From Gnetum montanum (taxonomy: Eukaryota; Streptophyta; Gnetopsida; Gnetales; Gnetaceae): a DNA stretch of 64,000 nt. Positions 25,261 to 37,200 of this stretch are shown here, one piece after another; the first letter of the stretch is position 1, and each line of letters opens with the position of its first letter. A program made the translations under genes and the position numbers. The notes below the pieces were generated by a model that saw only the letters and a list, made by a program, of their open reading frames with translations, did not search any database and was not told where the DNA came from. The stretch lies in contig MNCI01009467.1 of the NCBI GenBank assembly GCA_015680685.1, forward strand, positions 18,875 through 82,874. Direction: 5' to 3'.

Positions 25261-28200
25261 CGCNCCATCGAAATCTTGTCAATCTTTGTCATGATATGAT
25301 CGTGACCTTTTCACTAGTTGCACCACGTGAAATTACATCCCCTAATTTCCACATCCACCAGCCCATGGGAAATCAGAAAATCCTGAAATGGTTGAGCCCA
25401 AGGAGGCTTTGAAGTACCCCCATCAAACTTCTCCCACGCATACAGCCTCTGGTTAAAGTCACACCAGCATCCAATTCATCCAATCAACAATCAAGGGCCC
25501 AATTCATTCCAATTCTTGTAAACGTGCCTCCCATTGCTAAGCTCCATAGAAATTCATAATCTAAAGTCCTTTCTAGGGGAGATGGATGCTAATACTCCAC
25601 ACGGAATAATCAACCACCATAAAAGGCCACTTTGACAGGGATGCCAACCCCCTAGCCCTCCCCCAACAAGGCACAAAATGGAAATGCTACCCAGGCCACC
25701 TTAAACAACCAAGTTTCGGCTGCTGAAGCTCAGTCTCTTGCAAACACACCAATCACAGCGCTCTTTAGCCACCATTTCCTTTAGGGTACAGCATTTGTAG
25801 GGGGCACTCTATCACCTGTAGTTCCATGAGAGGATCCTCATGGTCTACCAGAAGAACGTCTCTTGTAAACATCCTAGATGGTCCTCTGGACCCCCAAGTC
25901 AATTTCTCACTGGGCCTATTTAGTTCAGGAAACAGGGCCCAGTAGTCTACCAACCTTCTTCAAATCAGAGGAGACTAGAAACCCTCCCCCTCCCATAGAA
26001 ACACCCCGTTTCAAAATCTCATCCATGGAGGGCAAAGGACTTCACTTGAACAACAAAGCCCAACTCTGCAATAGGGAAAACCCTCCCTCAAACCCCCCGT
26101 CAAGGCTCCAAGGTGTCCCATTCTCCTCACTGGCAAGCAATCTCAAAGAGGTAGGGACCTCCTCACAACCTAAGGTCAACCCATTACCCCTTGAAGCCCC
26201 CTGAGCCGGCCCCATCACATCCCAAATGGGGGCAACAGACCCCTCCTTCCGCACAACCTCACGCATGGGGGAAGCCAGTCCCTCCTTCTGCACAACCGCA
26301 CGAGGGGGGGGAGCACCGTTACTAGGCCATCCCCCAACTCACGCCCTATCCTTATCTGCAACAAGACCTCACCCTCATGAAGCTCAAGCCTACCTGGACG
26401 TCGCATTTCGAGCCTAGCCTTTCATTGGATTCTTGCCCCCCTTTCAGGTAATAGTCGTCCAACCATCCTCACACCGCTTCAAGCCCTTCGCATTGTGGGC
26501 CACCCAACAAGACACAAAAGCATGGCCTACCTTACCACACACACCACAAGGAGCCTACACCAGGCGCTACCCCACAGGCCCATCAATCACAACATTTTCA
26601 TACTCCACCTAGATCTTCTCCTCCCTGGAATGCATGTCCAAGACAACTTCCAAAACCAAGTCTTTGGGTCTCAGGGATCGCCAAACATAGAAGCACACAT
26701 ATCCCATCCTATCGAATGAAGCAATGGGTTTATCAAAAGAGATGAACTCCTCAAAAAACCCAGCCAACACCTTAAGAAAAGCCAGCATCCACATTTCCCA
26801 GGGGATTCCAAACACATGGACCCAAACTAGGGCCTATGAGAACAAGTCTAGATCCCTATGCACCCCTAACCTCCACCGGGTGAACACCAAACCCCTCGCT
26901 TCAAAAAACCAAAGACCACCCACCAACACTTGGTCTCTATCCATGACCATCAAGAAAATGAACAATAAAAGCTATCCCGATAGGCTCCACACAACAACCA
27001 AGCAAAAGTTCCATTTCCAAACCACCTCAAGCTTAGGGCAAGCACCTGCCAAGAAAAATTTCCCAACCAAATTGTGCTCCAAGGTGTACAACCCCTCGCT
27101 AGAGATCACCTTGACCCGGAGCCACATAGAACCATCCTCTCTTACACATGCCTCAACACCTACCGCCTCGGGGCCCCAGGCCAATGGTACCCCATTAGCA
27201 CCCCCCGACGCCAAACCCCCATCCTTGCCGTCCGCCACCCCACCCAACGCCCACTTGCCACCAATGACTCCCCCCACACTCAAAGCACCACCCAATCCAT
27301 CCAACTCGCCCTCACCTACTAGGCTTCCACCCCACATGCCCGCACAGCACCACCCTCTGAGCCTGCTATCACCTACACTCTCGCTCCCACCTAGACTAGA
27401 TTTCAAAATTCTCCATCCTACCTCCCTTCTTTGCCAAATCTCAGGTCCTTGTTGATGTTGGATCTTGCTTTCACTTTCTGTTTAAGTTTATGTCTATTTT
27501 AATGAATCTTATGTCTATTTTGATGAATCTTATGTCTATTTTGATGAATCTTATGTCTAGGTATATTTTGATAAAATTTTAATACATTGAAGATTTTAAT
27601 TAATAAAATTACATCAAAATTCAGATTTATCCAATCCCACTTGAATTTAGAAGACTAACACAATTTTGCATATAGAGTATAATTCTCTAATTAGTTTATT
27701 AATTTGAATCATAGTTTGAGATTTTAATATTCAATACTTTAAAAAGGTACTTTCAGTGTCTAATTTTTCTATTATTTCATTACAATATTATTTTTCATAA
27801 ACATAACCATGGCATGTGTATGCTCATTTTAAATGTTATTGATATGGGTCAAACATTGGATGCTAAGAAATTCTAGACCATTGTTTCTTTATGATTAAAA
27901 TACAGGAAATATGTAAAGCATGGAAAATGTCAAAAAACAATTTAAATGCCCTCAAGTCATCAGAAAGTAAAAGTGATTTAAACAAGTTAAGAAGTGGGCT
28001 ACAAGTTAACATTAAATGAGAAAAGGCAAGAAAGAAAATTAGGTATGTCCAATGTTGCTTCTTTCGATGGCCTTGATGAATTATATTTTTTAAATGTCCA
28101 ATCTTTCCTTCATTAATTGCTGAAAAGAGGACAAAGGATTCATTTAATATGGACTTCATGCTCTCTTGGGGATTGTCATTTTTGCTAAGTGTCCACTCAT

Positions 28201-31200
28201 TGCCCATGTGACTTCACTTGTCCAAGTCAAGCTGTTATCATACCATGACTAAAAAATTGAAATTTTGGAAATACATTGTTTTGTCTTTATCTAATAATGT
28301 TTGGTACGTAAGTCTTTACCTAAGGGTTGGGATTTTTTTGAGCCTATAAATAATAGGGGTTTTTCTCTTGCATGCACCTTGTTGCAAAGTCAGGAAGACC
28401 ATTCTAATTTGAGAGGTAAATGATAGGGTGAAAAGGGATGGAAGGCTATTCCTTGTTCCTCCTGGAGGGAGTCTCAGACTGTTTCTTAGCTAGCTTGGAG
28501 CTGCTCTTGAAGAGTTTTTTGGGGACTGTTCTTAGCTAACTTGGGGCTGCATGACTGATTTTTGGAACTATCTCGGGCCAATTTTAAAGGCTCTTTGGCT
28601 AAGCAAGGAAAGAATCTTAAAAGGCTCAATACCAGCCTAACCTTACGGTAATCTTTCCCTTCTCCAAGTCAAATGTGAATAGCAATAGAGATATTTACTT
28701 GCTACTTTTTTAAGCATTTCAATTATTTAGGTGTGTATGGTTTCTTAGCTTGGACAATTTAAAGACTTCATATGTGACAACCAAATGACCAAAGAGTCAA
28801 TTGAGTACTCACAGGAATATAAAGAAATCATGCATATTTGGTGCCTGGTCATGTCTTTTGCATACTGATAAGTGAAGTGAATATGAGTAACCCTCAGGTC
28901 CCACCTTTCCGCTTAAGAAAAAGTACTGGTATCTTAATTCAAAAAGCAACTTATATGCAGATTTTTGTACTTTTGGTATCTTAAGAGATTGCAAAATTCT
29001 TGTAATGCTGCTCCACAAAGTGACATCCAACCCTCAGAGCTAAATCTCATTTGACATTTTTTCAATAAAGAATTAGACACAAATTTCTTCTCAAATTCAG
29101 TACAAAATATACTCCAATCATGAGTCATGACATTGTGTTGTATTTCCTGTCCACAAGCAGCAACCATACTCTTTAAATAAAATAAGATGACTTAAAAAAT
29201 TTCCTGGCTATGAAGATTCAACATTTCAGACTAATTTTTCATCTCATGTAACTACTCTTTTGCTTCACTTGTTGCACGGACACCACACTTTGTTCAATAT
29301 AACTTTCTTATCATGAACTTGAGTCAATGATTCCTTCTAATCAAGCAAGGCATCTCAGCAATTACAAGGATTAGTATTTGTATTCTAGGGATTATTACAA
29401 TCTACGATCTCATTTTCATGAAGTGAAAATTGACTTAGAAATTGATCTTCGGTTAATTGGTGAGAATAGTCTATTCCAGCATCCATCTTAGCTTCCACTC
29501 TAACCCAATGGTCATTCATTCAAGTGGAGAATTTCCTTGAGTAGAGACCTCCTCAATATTTCTCTTGAGCCTTTACAACACCAAACTCTACTTGGATGCT
29601 ACAAAGTTCATTAAATTGCCATTGTAGCACATTGATTCGCTCATTCATGAGTGACTACATGTAATGCCCCACATTCATACAAGTGACCTTGTTACTCTAG
29701 TAAATAGTTATATATGTTTGTTTAAAAGCTTATATATATTTGTAGATGTGCCTAATGCTTCTTAGTAATATGAAGACCTCTGTTTGGGTGACCTAAGCAA
29801 GATTATTATTTATTTCTAATTTCTGTCTAATTTTTTATTATTTTAAGCTTTATATATTGCAAAGTCTAGCATTATTTTTGAATAATACTAAGAAATTAAT
29901 GTGATATGGATCCATGGTTTATTTTGACATTTAGTTAAAATTTTTAAATTATTGAATATTTAATTAATTAAAATATGTCAAAATTCAAAGTTGTTGGATC
30001 GCATGTAGATTTGGTGGACTTACTTAGTTTTACACCTAGAGTATAGATGTACAATTAGTTTTTCAATTTGAGCCCTATATTTTAAGATTTTAATGCTAAA
30101 CAATTAAAAAGTACATGGTGGGTTCATATTTTCCTTGATTCAATAAAAATATTAATTTCTAGCATGGTAGTTACGGCATGTTTATGCTCATTTGGACCAA
30201 CTCGGTATATGTAAAATGCTGGATGGACAAAAGGTTTAGTATTAATGATTTTTACTAGATAAATTATAGGAAATGTGAAAAATGGACAAAAGGCCAAAAA
30301 TATAAATTAGAAACTCTCATAGCTTATAAACTAAAAAGGGACTTAAAACAAGACAAAAAGGTCGGGCCATAAGAAAAGTCAATGTGAGATGGTAATGTAT
30401 GCTCTATGACATGCTTAAGATGACATCTATTTTATTTATATACAAATTGTCCACTTCATATTAATGGCAAGAACTCATTTAATAGGGGCCATGTAACTCT
30501 CTTGAGTGTTGTCAATCTCGCATGTCTACTCCCTCATAAGAGTTTGTTTGTCCAAGTCAAGTAGCAAGGATGCCATAAATAAAAAAAGATTTTTGAAGAA
30601 TAGGCTGTCACTCTTTGCCCATTGTGTAAACTCTTGTGCACAAGTCTTTACCCATGCCTTAGGATCTCCTCCATTCGATAAATAGATTGGGTGTTTGCTC
30701 TTATTTTCACTTTGGCCAAGGAAGGGAAGACTATGCTAGTTGGAGGGGTGAAGAGTTGAGGAGAAGTGAGAAAGAGTGGTTGTTCTTTGCTTGTTCTCAG
30801 CCATCATTTGGGCTGTCTTGAGTGTTCTTGTGGGCTCTTGGGAGGTTGATTTTGCTGCTGCTGTTGAAGGCTTTTGTGATTGATTTTTAGGGACTGTTTC
30901 GCTTATTCAAGGGATTGTTTTCTCTGAGAGAGGATTTTAATAGCACCTTGGACTTGCAATTTGAAGTTGATTTCTTGAGGCTATTGACAGGACAACAACC
31001 CAAACTTGAGATGTCTTCTCCCTCCCCAAATTGGTTAAGTTCAACTTTAAAGGTGTGTATTCCAAACCCTTCTTGTACAAAATTTTTAGGTGTTTGAAGT
31101 TGTATTAGCTCGGACAAGTGAGGATTATTTCATGATAGCATGTGGGATTTCTTGTGAGTTGTGAGTCATCCATGGAGTCTTTTATATGTATTGGATCTGA

Positions 31201-34200
31201 TTTTTGACATGCATGTTTTGGGCTATGAGTTAGCACTTTCTTTGGGTCATGTGCACTTGGTATTCTATGTTTTTGTGATCTTTTTTTAATAAAAGAAATG
31301 TCACCCATCATTCTATCCAAGGCTGGTGTTCTCTTGTGTGGGCTACAAGGGCTTAGTTCTTGGAGGTGCTTGATAGTGTTAGCCCCCACCATTTTATCCA
31401 ACACCAGTGTTCTTGCATAGGCTACAAGATGCTGTAGGGTTGGAGATACTTGGTGTATCATAGCTAGATGGCCAAAGAGTCCATTGATTACTCATTTTAA
31501 AATTTAAAATAAAGCTATGCATATTGAGGATTTTTTATGTCTTTTGTTAAGTGCACATGTTTTGTTTTGTTGATCATTTTTTGGTCAGTTTTGAGGGGTT
31601 TTTAAGTGAGTTGTCATGTCCCAAATCACTGTTAAATAGTCCTTTGTTCAAGCCTACACTTCTCTCAATGTGAAAACATGAAAGGCTGAAAAATTTATTA
31701 ATAAAGATTTCAAAGTTTGGAACCATGTTAATCCATTCATGGTGCTCAAGCTTAGTACATATCAAATTGTATTATTGTTTCTCCTTTCCATATTACACAT
31801 GAGCACATAAGATTTTGTTTGTTTTCTACTCCATAAAATCAGAATTTTGATTATTTAACAATGTATGCCCCTAATATAAAGACTGTCATTCTATTTCTCT
31901 TTTTTTATTATTATTATCTAGTGTTTACTGTTTTCTGATTTTTAAAAAAATAATGGTAAAAATGGAAATGACAACCATCACACATAGAATCTACGTCTGT
32001 TTCCCATTTTTTTAGAGGCTATCTATACTCTGTTTTAGCCTGAGAAAATTTGTAAGAAAAAAAATATAACTGTTACTATTATTATTATTTTTTTACGGCT
32101 AGTAATCTAGTTCACAACATTCTATCTCTCAATGTGGGAATTTTTTGAGTTGGATGGCCCTCAATGTGCGAATGTAATGCTACATTGCATGGGCAAAGTT
32201 GTTGAAACCAAAAAAATTGACGCAGTCCAAGGAAGGCATAATATAACTTCAACTTCAACCAAAAAAATGAAAAATAAGAAATTAAATTATAGATCTCCAA
32301 AGTTATCAAATTGGCCTCATGGAAGTTAACCTTAATAACACTCGAATCAGCATCTATCCCTCCGCTTACAAATAATTCATACCTTTATTTCAGATCCTTT
32401 TTTCACGATACCAGAATGAACTCTTCCAATTGCAATCCGTCCTTTGTGCTCATCATAATCCAAATTGGTAACCTGCAAGTTGTAAACAGCATGAGATCTT
32501 CCAAAAATTTTGTGAATGGGTTATAAAAAATACAAAATAAAATAAATCTGTCAAATTTTGCATTAATCAGAGTACATTGTAAATTTGTTCACAAACTTGA
32601 AACTTATGGACATTAAAAATAAATAGAAAATTGGCCCTTCAAAGTTCATATAAGATGGGGATATATGCACTCTTACGTACATAGGGTTGTCTTCAGCTTT
32701 ATAAATGGATGTGTAAATTCATGTAGGCTGCTGTTTAATTTGGTTATTAGGCAGCCAGATTGTCCATAGGTCTGAAATGAGCATCTTTGAAGTAACATAA
32801 CCTTTGCGAATTGTTCTCTGGCTTTAATTTATTAAATTAAATAAAATTACCCTAAGCATAAATATTTTAAAAGAGCATACAAGCATCTGCACAGGACCAT
32901 CTGAGTTAATAGCCGGTTCAGGTATGCAACGAATGATAGCTTCAAAAAGAGGTCCAAGGTCACTTCCAATATTCTCTGGGGCCAATCCAGCTTTTCCTTT
33001 AACACCACTTGCATACACAACTTGAAAATCACACTGCATGTGTATATGAAAACTATGTGAATATAAAACAAGTTACACTAGAAAATCAAAGTATTTGTGC
33101 CAATTAAGGAAGTTATGAATGGAAGAATCACCTGCTCATCAGTAGCTTCCAACTCAATAAATAGCTCAAATGTTGCATTCACAACATCTTCAGGACGAGC
33201 AGTTGGTCTGTCAATCTTGTTGACTACAACAAGAACAGAAAGTCCACATTCTAATGCCTTTTTCAAAACAAACCGTGTTTGTGGCATTGGCCCCTCTACA
33301 GAATCAACCTAAATGTCATAAAAAAGTGCTTAAATTAACATCATTCTTAACAGAAAAAAACCAAAGGATACAAATAAATGAAACAACAACTTCTTTATAG
33401 TATTAATAATTTAAATAGTGAGCTTATGCTTCCAAGAGGAGTTGAAAAATGGGNNNNNNNNNNNNNNNNNNNNNNNNNNGGGGAGCAACGGATGCTGAGC
33501 AAGCTAGTGGGGGTGCAGCAAGTGTTGGAGGTGGCAGAGTGGACCAGGCGCTGCCAGGTTGAGTAGAGTCCTTGAGGAGGGTAGCTCGAAGGGCGGGTGG
33601 TGGCTGAAGGGGTGGTGGAAGGCAGCGCACCTAGGAGCACAAAGGGAACGGTGGGAGGGGCTGTGGTGCTGCCAGGTGGAGAGGAAGGTTTCGAAGCTTG
33701 CTCACGGGAGGGAGGCATTATGAGGCTTAAGGTAGGGCACCCACCAAAGGGGGCATTGTGGGCTTTGTGGCTTAGCCTAATGGACAAGTTCGTGTCGAAG
33801 GCTGTGCACCCTAGGATGGATCTTATTCAACACTAGGTTGCTACGGCTTGGGGATTGGAGAATGTGCGGTGCGGAGTCTAGCAAACAAAGACAGAGGAAA
33901 ACAAGGAGCACATGCTGCTAGGGGGACTGTGGTTTTACGAGGCCCATGGTTTGGCTCTTGCGTTGTGGAAGCTGGGGGCCCACCATGATGTGAATCTCTT
34001 CAATCGGGCACCAATATGGGTCTAGTGCCCTTGGAGTTCTAAACACTAGGTTTTCTGAAGTTGTTGGTTGGTATGTTTGGAGAGTTTATAAAGTTTGATG
34101 CTTTCGCTGCCTCGATGGACAGAATGGGATATGCCCAGTTTTGTGTTTGGAAATCGTTGGGGTCTAAGGACCATGTTAGTGAAGTGGTTTTGGACATGGT

Positions 34201-37200
34201 GTCAGGGGAAGAGCAAATAAGGGTTCAATTTGAGAATCTGCCAATGGTGAAGCCAGTGCAAAGAGCAGCACCGCCTACTACGTGTGTGATTTGTGGGAAA
34301 GGGCATTTGATGGTGGACTGTCAAGTCTAGCCGAAGGGCCCACCGCACTAGTCATAGGGTGAGTGGAACGTTGTCAGGAGGAAGTGCCATGTGGTAAAGG
34401 CAACGCCACCTATGGGTCAAGCAAATGAGGTCGTACCCAAGGTGCCAACCGTGGAGGGGATCGTTGGAGAGAGGTCTACGACAGGGCTATCACCTTGATT
34501 GTTTATTTTAGTTATGGATCTATTGCAGAGTTACTATATGGCGGAGGGTATGCAAGGGCTAAACGTTGTTAGGGTCCACTGCCTTGCTACCCATTATGCT
34601 GATGATACGATTCTTTTTTCTTGAGTGGTCATTCCTCAAGTTGTGGTGCTTAAGAAGGCCCTCGAAAGGATAGAGTTGGAGCTAGACCTCAAAATCAACA
34701 AGGGAAAGTCTACTATACATTTGACCAATACCACGGCACTGATGGGGGGAAGGATTGTGCAGCTACTGGGAATCTTGCTAGGTCAACTACAGGACTCATA
34801 TTTGGGGATGCTGATATTTGATTGGCAACTTAAGAGAGCGTGGTTGGGGCTAGTTGAGAGATTATGAGCGAAGACGACTCATTGGACTAACAAGTTTCAC
34901 ACTAGAAAAGGGAAAATGCTACTAGCTTCAACTGTGCTTATGGCTACAGCCAAATTTGTTGCTTCCATGGTTGTCCCACCGACTAGGGTTATTCAGAAGA
35001 TAGACTAGATCATCCAACAGTTTGTCTGGTTTGGTGGCACGGATGGGAAGAAGCTCCACTTGGTGTGTTGGGTGTTGACAGTGAGGTTGCGAATGGTTGG
35101 GGGAATCAAGCTATTGTCCTTCCAAGATGAGGTTAAGCTGGGCATGTAGCGTCTGGTCAACAAGTTCATGGATCAAGAGGATGGGTAGGTGACGTGGGTG
35201 AGGTTGCTACAACAGAAGTATCACAAGTGGGAGGCTGATGCTAGGAGCTCATAGTTATGGAAAAATATGTGCAAGCATGTTATGGAGATGGAGGCAATGG
35301 CGCTGCTGGGTAAACATACTTCGGAGATGATTAAGGACATGCACCCACTGATGGTTGGGTGGAACGATGTCTGGCAAGGGAGGTTGCCAAAGAAGCCTAA
35401 GGCTTTCATATGGTTATCATGCATAAGGCGTTGCTAGTGTGGGAGCTCTTACGAGTGTTGGGGATAAATATAAATACCATTTGCCCCCTTTGTTCTGCTA
35501 AGGCCGACACGCTTGAACATTTTTTATATCATTGTAAGTTTATGCAAGAGGTCTGGAGGGTGGCAGAGCTTTTGCCTCCAATAAAAATTAGTGGAGATTC
35601 CAAAGCGCTGGTTGTGCTATAGGCAAGATGGAAAAGTAGGAATCATTTGGTTTTCCATGAGCAAAGGCTACTTGCGCTGATTTCTGTTGCCAAAGCTGGG
35701 CTCCATTTGTGGGCTAAAGTAGTGCACAGTATGGGGCAGGGATTGATTTTTGAGCCGACTGTTACGGAATTTGCAGGGAACACTGAGCTTTGGGAGATGA
35801 TTGTGAGGCTGGGCTAGGTCAAAATGCTCTAGTGTATTGAGGAAGAGATTAGGCTGCCTACAGAGAGCTTTTTCGATAACTGGGTTGGGGAAGAAACTAT
35901 GTTTAGGGGCATACGGATTAGGGTGATAGAGATGGTGCTGGAGGAGGTGTTGGGGGTGCCGGCCAAGGGGGAGCTTACTGCCCCAATGCTCAACCATCAA
36001 ACGTACGCTGCTAAATTTTTTCAAGGCATGGTGTCACAGACAGCTAGCAGACACATTCATAAGGCAACAATGGTTGTGGTTTGGCAGAAGGCGGCGATGT
36101 TGATTGACCAGTATTTTGTGCAATATGGCTACCCCCACAAGCTCGTGGGTGTCCATTTTGCTTTTTTAAGGTGCCTGAAGCATGGAATTAGGGTTAACAT
36201 GCCTTAGTTTTTTCTAGATTCCCTGAAACAAAGGCAACCTGGGAATCATCTGGGGGTGATCTTGGCAATATGGAGATCGGGGTTGACAGAGGTTCCTAGG
36301 CAGCTGAGGGCAGAACCTCAGTTGGTGTATCAAAGGTGGAGCAGGTGGGCCAGTTAAGGGGCTCAACTACTAACAGCAAAGAAACAAGAGATGGAAGGCA
36401 GGGGAGTGACAACTAGTGGTACTGGGCGGGATGAGAAGCTAGGGACCTCACAAGAGGTGGAGTAGGAAGGATATACGCATGCTGCTAAGCTTCAAAAGTG
36501 GATAGACGAGGCTTGCCAGCTCACAGTAGAGTAGGCACAAGACGAGGAGAGGGCAGTGTGGGAAGCCCAATGGAAGAGAATGCACATGGAGGTCCAAAGA
36601 GAGGTGGATCTTCAACAGGTTCAAGACATGTAGCAAATGGGGAACCTGTTGGAAAGGCATGTGGCGAAATTAATGCAATTGATGGAGTTGCACTGGAACA
36701 GGCAAGAGAATTTCACAACACAAGAGGATCAAGGTGCACCAACGCAGACGCCGCAAGCAGATAGGGATGAGGATGAGTCTCAAGGGTCGGCGTCTACAAG
36801 AACACTAAAGGGGTAATGTCTAGGCTTTGGATTGGGTGGTTGTCTGGATTGCGTGTGGGTCTTGTATGGCCCTAGCCCTAGCTTTTGCAATTGGTATCTT
36901 GTAGTTAATGCATGGTTATAAGGACGGGTCCAGGGGTCTAGTCATAGTTCTAGCAGGGTAGTTTTGGGGCTATCTTTCTATTTTGCTAAAAGCTAAGAGG
37001 GTTGAGCTTGGGTTTCATGCCCCTATACATAATTTTTTGAGTTAATTTATCTCAATATTTTCTCAAAAAAATAATTTAAATAGTGTAACCCCCTGTTTTT
37101 GAGTTTTTGAGGTTTTGAGCCCTGAGCTTTTCACGTTTTGAAATCTGCGGTTAAGAGGGGTACCGAGGCTTCCACCTCCTCCCCTTCCTAGTGGGCCATC

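Larger units (their letters stand above)
20934..27564 (-). mobile_element. LINE C, full-length member of the LINE A family, sense to TypA
   Basis: On the minus strand this 6.6-kb element has ORF1, ORF2 and a 3' end CGTTTCTCC followed by an A-rich end at 20,934-20,945. The direct repeat ATTTTGATAAAA at 20,922-20,933 and 27,565-27,576 is the likely target-site duplication. It interrupts repeat R1b, whose right half resumes at 27,577. Its size matches LINE A, which supports completeness. It lies in TypA intron 6 and is transcribed in the same direction as the gene. Confidence 0.85.
33421..37069 (+). mobile_element. LINE D, internally deleted member of the LINE A family
   Basis: A 3.65-kb element flanked by the perfect 16-bp duplication, in TypA intron 3 and antisense to the gene. 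It has ORF1, then jumps near 34,480 to the middle of RT, so the endonuclease and RT N-terminal half are missing. The remaining ORF2 runs through zf-RVT and domain X to the coiled coil. It ends TATTTTCTC plus A's. A 26-base gap (33,454-33,479) lies near the 5' end. The A tail is short, so part of it may count as the duplication. Confidence 0.9.

Noticed and set aside
26724-27455. 243-codon plus-strand ORF rich in Pro, Ser and Thr
   Set aside because: It is antisense to LINE C ORF1, whose minus-strand frame matches ORF1 of LINEs A and D. The Pro-rich translation is the complement of a Gly-rich frame.
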